Assembly: GCA_963556145.1 (NCBI GenBank)
Contig: OY744470.1
Location: forward strand, 620,001-684,000
Length of the DNA: 64,000 nt
Direction: 5' to 3'
From: Hygrocybe punicea
Lineage: Eukaryota > Basidiomycota > Agaricomycetes > Agaricales > Hygrophoraceae
Translations under genes and position numbers: made by a program
In this document: positions 34,055-45,570 of the stretch, in pieces
How the letters are laid out: the number at the start of each line of letters is the position of its first letter
How positions within the stretch are numbered: position 1 is the first letter of the stretch
The notes under the pieces: generated by a model
The model's input: the letters and a program-made list of their open reading frames with translations, nothing else
The model's database searches: none
What the model was told of the DNA's origin: nothing

Positions 34055-36129
34055 TGGAGCGCGGTAAAAGTTGATGGAATAGTGGGTATCATCTCCACTT
34101 GCGCTTTAAATCATTCAAAAACAATAAGCTATGAATTTAAGATGAATTGGTGAATCCAAAACTTCAACAATAACATCAGAAGATCCACCATTGGCACATG
34201 CTCATATACCAAATGAGGCTTCTTGGGCCATGTACTCCATGCAAAGCGCAAAGGTATGCATGAAAAATGGATGACTGTCCACATGATATTCGCCACAAGT
34301 TTATACTGGTAGATTTCATGAATTGTTGATAAACTCAATTAAAGTTAGGAATGGAGACTAAACAAAAAGGGGTATTCATGAAACAAAAATGCATAATGCC
34401 AAATTAAGAAACATGGGGTATACTAACAAATATTGATGCATAATGGATAGGAGCTAATTCCAATGCTGTGCATACATATCCTGTGATGCAGAATTAATGC
34501 GGAAAGGCTGGAGTACATGCTTGACTATACCATATCCAAACCAGACAGCTGACAACCAACAGTATGTGGTGCATTTGAAAGACATGGAAAGGATCTGTAT
34601 TATGCAAAATGATGCAAACTTCAATATTCAAGAATGCAGTACAAAAACAAAAACAAAACGGATCCTGAAAGCTATCATCACATGGACATCAAAAGCCAAT
34701 ATGGATATGATCGGTGTGAGGATGATGGTGGAAGATATAATCCATGAAGTGGACGAAATTGTGCCATGCAAGATACATCTCACCACTGCTTTGTACGTGA
34801 TGGACAACTATTACAACTTCAAGGTTTTCAAGGCCTAGAAATACATATATCATATTCTTCTTTATTTTTGTCCTTTGAGCCGTTATTGCATCTGTACTAT
34901 GTTTGTCTGTCATTAGGCTCGAAATACAACCAGAATCATAAACTGTATAACCATCTTGATCCAAGCAGTATTTCATGAGATACAAAACACACCCAAAATT
35001 CTACCAAGTCCAAATTTCTCAATTGATTCAAAAAGGTGCAGTTACTGCCATCAGATAGTACAACGGCTGTAAACCATTGAAAGTTGTAAATCACAATGAT
35101 ACATGGAACCATTCTGAATACATCGGTTTATTATGAAATGTGTCTTCTATATACTGTAATTGAAATTTGGCTATTGATTCAGGCATCAAGCATTGATGAC
35201 ACATATGTGACATGTCCAGATATTGTATTCTTCAATCATTGTTATATTGTGACTCTGCAATTTGAGGATCCACAATATACAAGAGGTGTGCCTTTGTGCT
35301 GAAAAGATGAGAATGAGCTATTGAAAATCCATTATCTACCTATAATCCAGATGTAATGTTTGCATATTCTCTTTGTATCACCACTGGATAGCTAACTATA
35401 TCCAATGTTCAATGTGTACTGATCACATATGACAATAGTAACCTGAACATATTGACCGAACACATTGACCGAACACACCAAACATGTCCAATATGTTCGG
35501 TTTGTGGTCCACAAAACTGAATTACAATTCATTGTACAAATTTAATCAAACAACCTTTACTTCTCATATGTGATGCATAACTTTTTGTTCAAAGACGTGT
35601 CATATTAACTGGACAAAATCTGCAGGTGCAACAAGCATATTTACTCCTTTATATCTAAATTGATGACAAAATTCACTGCTGTACTGAGAAGCATTAGTTT
35701 GTGTTTACCTATGTTGCTATGTTCCTGCATTGATACCATTGGATTGTATCTTGGCCCAGCCTTCACTTCTTCCCATCCAGCCATAAATATGATGCTTTGC
35801 TATTTAATAATTGCTTTCCCATCATATTAGTTTGTTCTGGCATGATTGGAGCTTCTCTTGGACTAATTATGTTCCTTGTCCTTTTGTCTTGATGTCATAT
35901 CATTATGCAGTTGACTGCATTTATTGTACTATTTTCATGTCCTTTGATGAAACATCAACAAATTATACACCTCACCCTTATAAGCCCATTCAATGAATAC
36001 ATTGAAACAACATCTGAGGTACCAATGTGTGAACTCCATAGTTTCTCAATGTTGATAATTCTGCTTGCACTTGCTCTGCTTCAATACGGGATGTCAAATG
36101 TGACACATAATGCACATCCAACAACTGTC
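34055..36129. other. AT-rich region without a supported gene
   Basis: Short frames (60-113 aa) at 34129-34338, 34497-34838 and 35811-36309 have no recognisable domain. ACCGAACACATTGACCGAAC near 35456-35477 is a short direct repeat whose word ACCGAACA recurs in the 180-bp array downstream. It may be non-coding sequence of an unrecognised repeat family. Confidence 0.4.
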
Positions 36130-36790
36130 CAGACTTTTATTTCTGCTATTATTTGTGCAATTGCAATGCCCCGGAATCAGGTAGGGACACCTGCAAAACA
36201 CTTTGCATTGTCAATAATTATAATGCACATTGTACATACATCTACATTACAGATACATCCAATATGTTGTTCATACAGATGTTTGTGCAAGTGGAATGCC
36301 CAAGATTGAGGCTGGGACACTGACCGAACACTTTACCGAACACATCGAACACATTTGGGCCTGTGTTACAAATAGTCACTGCCTGCATTATCACTAATTC
36401 TAATGCACATTATACATGCATCTACATTACAGATACATCCAATACATTGTTCATACTGATGTTTGTGCAAGAGAAATGCCTAAGATTGAGGCTGGGACAC
36501 TGACCGAACACTTTACCGAACACACCGAACACCTTTGGAGCTGTGTGACAAATAGTCACTGCTTCCATTATTATTAATTCTAATGCACATTGTACATGCA
36601 TGTAGATTGCAGACACATTAAATACATTGGTCGTACAGATGTTTGTGCAAGGGGAATGTCAAAGATTAAGGCTGGGACACTGACCGAACACTTCGAATGC
36701 CTTTGGACCTGTTTGACAAATAGTCACTCTTTTCATTATCAACACTTCTAATACACACAGTAGATGTAACTACATGACAGATAGCACTTA
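36130..36790. repeat. Tandem repeat, 180-bp unit, about 3.5 copies
   Basis: The word TAATGCACAT starts at 36221, 36401 and 36581, exactly 180 bp apart; a weaker copy follows near 36749. In between, AGATACATCCAATA, GATGTTTGTGCAAG, GGCTGGGACACTGACCGAAC and CAAATAGTCACT recur in order. ACCGAACA is repeated inside each unit. Confidence 0.88.
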
Positions 36791-37116
36791 CATATTTTTC
36801 ATTCATACACGGCACATTGCATTACCAATGCCTGTGATTATTATAAGACACTGATTGCAATTGCAATACCAACAAAATATAACACTACCCATTTCCAAAT
36901 TGGCTGCTGTGATCCGGCTGCCTTATTGTTCTTGCTGATTGGGACAACAAATTCTCACACTCAACTCCACCCAGTCACACGGTTTCATAATTATTCCCAG
37001 GGCTTCAAGATTGTTCCCACAGTTTCACAAAATTGTTCCCACGGCTTGGCAAATTAGAGTCTGACCCTGAGTTTGAGAATCCACCATATAGAACGATTCC
37101 CTTATAGAGACTCATA
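36791..37116. other. Non-coding stretch before the 5' break of copy B
   Basis: No gene seen. A loose repeat of TTCCCA(C/G)GG or CTT near 36993-37050 (ATTATTCCCAGGGCTTC, ATTGTTCCCACAG, ATTGTTCCCACGG) lies just before the junction with the retrotransposon at 37117. Confidence 0.4.
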
Positions 37117-38232
37117 ATTATTCCTCATACCACTTCCATAAATTCATCTCTACCTCAGCCTTATCAGGAACCTGGATCTAGGACTAGACCTATCAGTGTG
37201 TCTCCTTCTGAGGACATTAATTCATCTTCTGATGAATCCATGGACACAGACTCAGATGAAGAATTAGAATGGTTCGCTTGGACTAGGTCTGATTCCCCAG
37301 ACTCAGAAGCAATAACAGAATTTAATTCAGACCTCAGTCAGGCCATTGAAGAAGCCCAGCAGCCACTAGATTCCCCTCCAGGCTTGATATCGCTTTCGCC
37401 TACAACACCCCCACTTGAAGATATACCCTTGTTACAATTGCCACCTGTCTCAGACAATACTTGGTCCTTGCCAGAGGGTGAGGAAATCAATACCCCCTCT
37501 GATGAATATGCCAGACTCCCATTTGATCGTGCCAATGCCTTAAATGCAGGAGAACGCATTTCGCCCTTACCTCCCTCCAAGGATCCCAGATCCCCATTCA
37601 GTGTCAGATCAGGCCCATTATATCCAGAATCCAATCTACTCACTCAGCTTCGCATGGAAGCACCTCCTATTCGCCCTCAATCACCCATTCAAGTGTATTC
37701 CTTCACCATCTCCAATGCTGGCTCCTCTCATCAGGACTTAGCTGCTGCAAGAATCTTAACAGCTGAGCCAGACCACATGTCTACATTTGATGTTCACATC
37801 AGTTTCCTCAAAGCTATTAGAGGATCCCTGGTTGAAGGCATTCGCAGAATTGGATTCAAGCTAGCCACCCCTGACTGGAGGGCCCTCATCAATGAAAGGC
37901 CTTCAAATGACCCAGTCCGCTATTATTTCAACCACAAATGCTTACTATTTCGGTTTCTGGAAGAAGGAGTTTCTGAAGGACTACCTGAACCTGCAACAGA
38001 GCATTTTAGGCCCCTTCACTTCACAGAGTCAAACCCTCTCCTTGAAGAAGAAGAAATCACCTTCCTCAAAAATTCCTCCATCATCTTTTGCTCCAATCGC
38101 CGCATGTTACTCTCTGATGCTATCAATGCAGTCTTGGATATGCGCTTTCGCCGCCCTGAAGCAGTGGCAGATTTGCTTAAGGAAGGATATTTTGATCCTC
38201 CCAAATATCTCAAGTCCACAATTACTCAGTGA
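37117..38232 (+). pseudogene. C-terminal part of Gag-protease ORF, copy B
   Basis: It is open in the Gag frame from the truncation point to the stop at 38232 and carries the last 370 or so residues of the copy A protein. It differs from copy A by one Ser-to-Pro (TCT/CCT swap near 37200). The capsid, zinc knuckle and protease are absent, so no functional Gag can be made here. The conserved last 180 residues end in KYLKSTITQ. Confidence 0.85.
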
Positions 38233-41200
38233 TTTGTTTACTCTTGTAACAATATTTTTGCCCCTATGTCAAACCTCTCTTCTTTATATCTGTCTGTACT
38301 ACATTTTATTACTTGATGTGATAGTGTACAAGTTTATATTTTCACAGACTATTCAGGATTTGACATCCTTAGCCAGCTCTAGTATACCTGTGTACAAACA
38401 AACTGAACTGACAAATATAACTTCTGTCAGACTGTATGAAGAGGACCCTCAAAATTCTAAGCATGAAGATAAGCCACTAGAACAATTCAGTGTATACTAT
38501 GAGATTATTAAGGATAGCCAAGAAACAACTATGCCTATTTTAGTCTACCCAGAAGATGAAGACAATCAAGATTACAATCTTAATGAAGTACCAAATAAGC
38601 AAGAAAGTGCCTCAGAAGAAGCAGACTATTACTACATTATAGGAGAAGGAACATTAATATGTGAAGAAGGAGACATTCTCATATTCCCTTGTGAAGAAAC
38701 AGACAGTCAAGGATATCCATTAACACTTACAGCTTACAAAAGAGTGGACAAGAAAATAAATACTGTCCCTGGAACCTTTCCAGAAGATGCACGTGTTACA
38801 AGGAAATTTCCCTATGACCCTCTTTCCACATTACCACCACTTCCTATGATACCACCAGACTTCATACCTACAGAGAAGCTTACATCCGAACGTCTAAAGA
38901 TACTCAAGATAAACAATGATGGATTTCTTTGGCCAGAAGAAGAAAGATTATTTACTCACCTCTTGTCACTTGACCAAGATGCTATTGGCTTTGAAGATAC
39001 TGAAAGAGGCACACTTAAGGAATCTTACTTTTCACCATACATCATCCCTACTGTCCCACATGTACCCTGGGCATTTTGAAATATTCCTATACCACCAGGA
39101 CTTAGAGAAAAAGTCATGGATGTTTTGAAGAGAAAAATAGATGCTGGTGTATATGAACCAAGTCAATCCTCTTATAGGTCAAGATGGTTCTGTGTAAGCA
39201 AGAAGGATGGAAAACTTCATATAGTCCATGATTTGCAACCTCTCAATGCAGTTACAATACATAATGCAGGCCTTCCTCCAATACTAGATGAATTTGTAGA
39301 ACCTTTCGCTGGTCGCCAATGCTATACAGTCTTCAATTTACTATGGGGATTTGATGCTAGGAAAGTACATCCTACATCTCGTGACCTCACTGCATTCATG
39401 ACACCACTGGGATTACTTCGTCTCACATCACTTCCCACTGGATTCACAAATTCACCTGCAGAATTCCAACGTTGTATGTGCTTCATCCTTCAAGATGAAA
39501 TCCCTCATACTGCAAATAGCTTCATTGATGATTTACCTATAAAAGGACCTTCTTCCATTTATCCTGATCAAGATGGAAGACCAGAAGTTTTGCTAGATAA
39601 TCCAGGAATCAGAAGGTTTATTTGGGAGCACGCTCAAGATGTACATCGCATTATGCATCGCCTTGCTTGTGCAGGAATGACAATATCAGCTAAGAAGACA
39701 CAACTTTGCTGCTCAAGTGTTGTGATCATAGGACAGAAATGCACTCCAGAAGGACGTTGTCCTGATGATAGTAGAGTACAAAAGGTTTTGGACTACCCAA
39801 GGATGTTAGAGGCTTCCTAGGTCTCTGTGGAACAGTTCGCATTTGGATAGAAAATTATTCTGCACTAGCCAAGCCACTAGCAGAGTTATTCCATAAAGGA
39901 GCAGAGTTTATATGGGATGAAAGAAGACAAGCAGCTTTCCAGGCATTGAAAGAAAAGGTTTCTTCAGCACCTGCACTCCGCTCTATTGATTATACATCAG
40001 ATAGACCCACATATTTATCAGTAGACAGTAGCCATATTGCTGCAGGTTTTATTTTATCACAAGAAGATGAAAATGGAAATCGTCGCCCTGCTAGATATGG
40101 TTCAATACCAATGAGTGAAAGAGAATCCAGATATTCACAGCCAAAACTGGAGTTATATGGACTATACCGCGCATTACGCCACTGGAGACTGTATTTAATA
40201 GGAATAAAGAATCTACATATAGAGGTAGATGCCAAGTTTATAAAAGGCATGCTCAATGAACCGGATTTACAGCCCAATGCGGCCATAAACAGATGGATTC
40301 AAGGAATTTTATTATTTGACTTCAAGCTTATTCATGTACCTGCAACCCAGTTTAGGGGACCAGATGCACTTTCTTGCAGAGAGCTTGCAGATAATGAAGA
40401 AATTGAAGAGCGTGATGATTCATGGCTAGATGATATTGCCTTGCTTGTTCATGTTCCTGATCCACATGAAATAAGAAAATTTAGCTTCACTGTCCCTACC
40501 AAATTGCCATACAAGGCTACCACACTCCCTTCAAATAATGAAATTAAATTACAACAGGACAAGATACTCATTCAAGTAAAACATTTTTTATCCACATTGG
40601 AAATGCCTTCAACAGATACCTTGCAGGCAAGAAGAAGATTTCTGAAGAAAACTGGACAATTTTATTTAAAAGATAATAAACTCTTTAGAAGAAATGGCCA
40701 AAAAATGCCTTCATTAGTGATTATGAATGCAAAGAAAAGAATTGCTATTCTCACTCAAGCTCATGAAAACCTAGGTCATAAAGGAGAACAAGCTGTGTTT
40801 GACTTAGTCAAACTTCGATTTTTTTGGCCTCATCTCAGAGCAGATGTCCATTACCACATTTCATCATGTCATCAGTGTCAAATTAGGAGCTTGAAGAAAA
40901 TCGAAATTTCCCCTACAATTTCTACCCCTACAGCAATTTTTCAAAAGGTATACATTGATGTGATGTTTATGCCACCTTCAGGAGGCTACCATTTCATTGT
41001 AGCAGCACGTGATGATTTATCAGGAGCAACTGAAGTAAAAGCTCTAAGATCAAACAATTCACACAACTTAGCAAAATTTTTCTGGGAACAGATCTATTGT
41101 CGCTATGGTGCCATTGAACATATAGTTACTGATAATGGAGGAGAAGTCAAAGGAGCATTTGAGTCTCTGCTTAGAAGACTAGGAATTCCTCAAGTTCGCA

Positions 41201-42324
41201 TATCACCCTACAATAAGCATGCAAATGGTGTAGTAGAAAGAGGACATTTTACTCTATGTGAAGCTATCGTTAAGTCTTGTGAAAAAGATAAGACTGGAAA
41301 AATCAAGAATTGGCACAAGCATGTAGAGTTAGCATCATTTGCAGACCGAATTACAGTCAGCAGTGTTACTGGATACTCACCTTATTATCTACTCCATGGC
41401 ACTCATCCTATACTTCCCTTTGACCTAACAGAAGCCACATTTATGGTTGAAGGTTTTTGCTCAGGACTTTCTACATCAGATTTGTTAGCACTCCGCATAC
41501 GTCAGCTTGGAAGACATCAAGAAGATATTGATAAAGCAGCAGCTGTGCTTAAACAGGCTCGCTTCATATCTAAATTGCAATTTGATCAGAGATTTCATAG
41601 ACGATTGCAGAAACGTGATTATCAGCCAGGAGAACTAGTTCTAGTATATAATAGTCGTTTGGAGATGACTATAGGAAAATTCAAGACAGACCCTCGTTAC
41701 CTTGGCCCATATGAAGTTGTCAGACAAACAAGAAGAGGAACTTATGTTTTAAAAGAATTAGATGGTGCTGTGCATGCTGAGCATTATGCAGCATTTCGGA
41801 TTTTACCATACATTTATCGAACTGACCCTATCCTTTATGAAATAGCAGACCAGGAAGATGAAGCTGCTGAAGTAGAGGATTGCTCAGTAAATCAGTTAAT
41901 ATCTCTTAAATCAGGAGACATCACAGATATTATTCTTGCCATCAAGCCAGAATTTGCTGCACACATTGCATCACGCACAAAGAATTTTGAATTTAGAAAA
42001 TATCAAGTTCCAGCCACTGTCTGTCACATGTGGCTTTATGAAACAACGCCAATCAGTTCCATTACAGGTGTCATTACAGTTGGTTCAGTAAAAGTACCAG
42101 GAGAAGTCAATGACCCCTCAGGTCTTGGCAATGAAGACTTTGATGCAGGTTTAAAGTTGTCAAAATATGGTTATCCTATATATCATCTTCATCAGTTACA
42201 AGTACCACTATCCGCAGATCTACTCCAGAAGAGATACAATACTATTATTCCTCACCGCTATTGTATAGCCCCACACTCATTCATTCAAGATTTTCCTTTT
42301 TCTGCATTGATTCCGATATTCTAG
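37892..42324 (+). pseudogene. pol of Gypsy copy B: RT, RNase H, integrase, C-terminal ASCH-like domain; disrupted
   Basis: The pol frame (+1 relative to Gag) is open from 37892, though clear family similarity starts only around 38770 (TVPGTFPEDARVTRKFPYDP). TGA at 39077-39079 interrupts just before NIPIPPGL. RT runs 39116-39820 with Asn in place of the motif A Asp and FIDD in motif C. A frame change near 39786-39820 ends RT. RNase H (VDSS, KLELYGL, EVDAKF), HHCC (HENLGH...CHQC), integrase (YIDVMF, TDNGGE, VVERGH) and a GPY-like module (YLGPYEVV) follow to about 41830. The last 130 residues (41924-42284) look like an ASCH/PUA domain. The frame ends at 42324. ACAG at 38344-38347 before ACTATTCAGG is a possible 3' splice site for a Gag-to-pol spliced form. 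Confidence 0.9.
41926..42284 (+). other. ASCH/PUA-like domain at the C-terminus of Gypsy pol (copy B)
   Basis: The segment reads ILAIKPEFAAHI, then TKNFEFRKY, then WLYETTPISSITGVITVG, then GYPIYHLHQLQVPLS and APHSF. ASCH-domain proteins have the order LSIKP-(Y/F)-A, G-x-K-x-x-E-x-R, a (Y/W)-hydrophobic-Y-x-x-x-P-(V/I) strand, G-hydrophobic-hydrophobic, G-Y-x-I and P-hydrophobic near the end. Here K, E and R of the signature are kept; the leading Gly is replaced by Arg. ASCH is a PUA-superfamily fold linked to RNA or modified-nucleotide binding. Identification is by pattern only. Confidence 0.65.
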
Positions 42325-42615
42325 CACCTTTGGTGACTGAATATTCAGTTATATCCAAGACCCCTATCCCTCATGTGATTTCCTGCTGCACACCGTCTTT
42401 TTCTATGCCCCATGCATTTTTATTAGCTGCTATTTTACCTATGCACATGATTTCCCGTCACGCACCCTTTTTTTATGCTATCTAAACTGATTAGATAAAT
42501 TTTATTTGTTTTATGATTTGCTGGTCATTTTTAAGTCAGACATGCAAAGAAGATATATATAACGCTACAAAGTGATAATACAACCCCTCTCATCTAATAG
42601 TTGACGGACCCATTA

Positions 42616-42642
42616 CAGTCATTCATGGCTCCTTGAGACAGC
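42616..42642 (+). repeat. Left TIR of pogo-type element (copy B)
   Basis: 27 bp, beginning CAGTCATTCATGGCTCC. It is an exact reverse complement of 45544-45570 and is preceded by TA. Confidence 0.96.
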
Positions 42643-43071
42643 ATGGCTCCGTGAGACAAATGGCCTGGAAAGCATCAAATTTGTCCAATAGACCCTTGGA
42701 GTTGAGCATAGTACATAGATAATCTTTATACCCACCTGTTGACAAGGTAATTGCAATGCCTGATGCTTGTCAGGCTTGGCACTGTGCAGATCAGTGACGA
42801 AAATTCAATAAAATGTTCTATAACTCCCAAAATAACAACAGAAAGATCTGGTATTTGTGGTATTTTTCGTCTCATACTTCTTGCACACACATTCACACAA
42901 AAAAAAAGAAACATCTACACTCAAGAAATGTGTATTCTCTACTCATTGGCTGAGACGACGAGCACGGCATGTCACATCACGCTTCCCAATTGGGACTGAT
43001 GCGCATTGGATATTAATTTGATAAGCACTGCAAAATTTATATTGAGATACTGTATACTCTACTACAGCGTC

Positions 43072-45298
43072 ATGGTAGGCAAACCACATTCTGTTGCCCT
43101 CAAGAAGCAACTCACACGCCAGGAGCATGATGGTATAATGGCAGATGCAGTCCAACTTTATAAACAGGAACTCCAGAAGCCCCTGATTGACAGGAGGAAG
43201 GGGCTTCGTGTCATCTGCCAAGAAGTCTCAGATGCACACTTCGAACGCAAAAAAAGGCGCATCCATCTCAGTCACCACACACTCAATCGACTAGCCAATG
43301 GAGGTGTCTCTATCAGTGAACACAATGCAAAAAAACGCTGGCTTACCAGGGAGGAGGAGAATGTGATTGTCTTGTTTGCAGTGGAAATGGCTGAGAGGGG
43401 CTTTCCTCTCAGCCCTCGGCGACTTCGGGAACATGCAGAGCAGATATTGCACAAGCGGATGGGGTCATTATTCCCAGAGAATGGCCTTGGGAAAGACTGG
43501 ACAACACGTTTCATTACACGACATTATAATCGGCTCAGAAGGTACTGGTCGTCACCACTCGACAAATCCCGTGCACGTGCTGTGAACCCTCATACAGTCG
43601 AAGAATACTTTAACATATTGGAAGAGATCCGGATCAAGCACAAGATTCCTGATGAGTTGTGTTATGGTGTTGATGAGACAGGGATCCAGATGGGGGTAGG
43701 GACGACAGAGTATGTTCTAGGTCCCAAAGGTCAGTCAGTCCAGCACCAGCAACGAAGTGGCAATTGCGAGAACATTACCATCATCCCAACCATCTGTGGT
43801 GATGGTTCGTCAACGGCACCAGCAGTGATCTATAAGGGGGAAGGTTTTCAAACCAAGTGGTTTCAGGAAAATCCTCTTGACGCTCGGTAAGCAGCATGGC
43901 TTCCCAGCTTCTTGAACTCACTGGTTGGGTAGGATGGCATTCCAGAAGAAAGGCTACACGGATGGCGAAATTGGGGTCTCCTGGATCCAAGATTTCGATA
44001 AGCAGACAAAAAACAAAGCAAATGGACGTGCCCGGCTCCTCATTGTTGATGGCCATTCCTCCCATTTCACACTCGGCTTTCTCCAATATGCACGAGAGAA
44101 CAATATTCATGTCCTCTGCTATCCTTCGCATGCGACACACGTCTTGCAAGGGCTTGATGTCGTAATCTTTGGTGTCTTGAAGCAGAACTGGACAGCCGAC
44201 CAAGACAGCTTTGAATGGCAAGGTGGCACAGTCAGCAAGACAAACTTCATGGCACTTTATGCAAAAGTTCATGCACGAACCTTCACACCTGAGAACATTA
44301 AATCAGCCTTTGCAAAGACCGGCATCATTCCCTTTAATCCTAACATCATCTCGATGTCTGCCATGGCTCCTAGCCTCGAAACTTCCACCACCACTTCTCG
44401 CTTGATGCCATTGGACCTACCAAGTCCTGTGAAGGTTGTCGCTAGGCTCATCAATGATCAGCGTAAGCGGAAAGCGGCTGAATTGGATGACCCACCACAA
44501 AATAATCCACCAACGATGACACCACCTGATTCACTCGTTGTTGCAGCTCTAGATAAGATCTCATCATCATCCTTGTCACATCTCATATCCGACTCACCCA
44601 TTCACTCGACCTCGGAACTGCCACCATTACTGACCACATTCATCTCTCCACCAGCAAAGCGACACCGCAACCTGCTTGCCCAACCCCCACGAACAGAGCA
44701 TGAAGCGAGGCTTCAAGAGGCACTAGAGGAGGCATTGAGAGTAAATGAGACACAGAAATTAGTGTTGGGCGGCATGCAGGCAACATCTGTGCTCCAGCAC
44801 ACATATGTTCAGCAAGTTCGCAGTCAGCTGGAGGGTGAAGAGGAACAGCGAAAGAAAAGGAAAAAGGGAGGTAAACTCAACATGGATGGTCGCCCCAAAC
44901 TCCTGACACAGGATGAAATCTTCAAGGGAGTTGAAGACTGGCACAAGGCTCGTGAGGAGGAGGTCCAAGCCGGATTGAAGAAGAAAGATGTGAAGGTGAG
45001 GTATGATGCAGCGTGTGAGAGGTGGAAGGTGCTGGAGGAGCAGCGGAAGGAGAGAAATGATGCCTTGTTGAAGGAGTGGGAACATGATGTGAAGAAATGG
45101 GAGCAAGAGCGGGACAGTGCGAAGTATGATTGTCGAAAGCCGAGGTGGAAAAAGCCAGGTCGGCCCAAGCTTGAGAAGAAGATACCCAAGCCCAAGAAGG
45201 CTGATTTTGCAGCAGACACCAACGGTGATGGTGAGGAAGACGAGGAGGAGGTGGTGGAGGATGAGGAAGACGAGGATGGAGAGGATGAGAACGACTGA
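43072..45298 (+). CDS. pogo/Jerky/CENP-B-like transposase (DDE_1 family), two exons, 726 aa
   Basis: Start ATG 43072 (MVGKPHSVALKKQLTR). Exon 1 is 43072-43886; intron 43887-43932 (46 nt, GTAAGC...GGGTAG with CTCAC as possible branch site); exon 2 is 43933-45298. The splice joins PLDAR to MAFQKKGYTDGEIG and the total is 727 codons with stop. Residues about 20-80 form an HTH; about 95-180 a CENP-B/Tc5-type HTH (RGFPLSPRRLREHAEQIL, GKDWTTRFITRHYNRL). Catalytic core: GVDETGIQMG (first Asp), LLIVDGHSSH (second), QGLDVVIF (third), with 35 residues between the last two (DD35D). The C-terminal 300 residues are rich in Lys/Glu, coiled-coil-like and end in a long acidic run. The protein cuts and pastes the element at TA sites. 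No stop or frameshift was seen, so it may be active. Confidence 0.9.
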
Positions 45299-45543
45299 AA
45301 CATTGCTGCCGCGTCATGATGGCATCTAGATTAGGAAGTCACTCTGATGTGACAATGTCGCAAGGACCCAATTAGGGCCGATAAGCACTTTTTCTAAAGA
45401 TCCTTGTCATTGTCTATGTTCCTCACCTCCGATAAGAATTCTGAAGCTTTCACTAGTAATATTACATATTTAAGTATGAGATCAGGTATTTAAATGAGGA
45501 AAAAAGGCTGTTTATTGCAAATTCCGAGGTGTAACTAAGTTTG

Positions 45544-45570
45544 GCTGTCTCAAGGAGCCATGAATGACTG
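45544..45570 (-). repeat. Right TIR of pogo-type element (copy B)
   Basis: 27 bp, ending CATGAATGACTG, followed by TA. Exact inverse of the left repeat. Confidence 0.96.

Larger units (their letters stand above)
42616..45570 (+). mobile_element. pogo/Fot1-type (Tc1/mariner superfamily) DNA transposon, complete, nested in copy B (2955 bp)
   Basis: Perfect 27-bp inverted ends beginning CAGTCATTCATGG are flanked by TA on both sides (42614-42615 and 45571-45572), as expected for a TA target duplication. It sits in the untranslated part between pol and the extra ORF of the retrotransposon. Inside is one two-exon transposase with all DDD residues. The left end has an 18-bp subterminal direct repeat: CATGGCTCC(T/G)TGAGACA starts at 42624 and 42642. 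Confidence 0.95.

Noticed and set aside
36130..36790. 180-bp array as CRISPR
   Set aside because: Units are long and diverged along their whole length, with no short repeat plus unique spacer pattern and no cas genes.
43006..45298. Two separate ORFs of 294 and 457 aa
   Set aside because: They join in frame through a 46-nt GT...AG intron and together make one DDE_1 transposase.
44824..45303. Minus-strand Ser/Phe-rich frame of 159 aa (and 58531-59010)
   Set aside because: It is antisense to the Lys/Glu-rich C-terminus of the pogo transposase and mirrors its codon bias.
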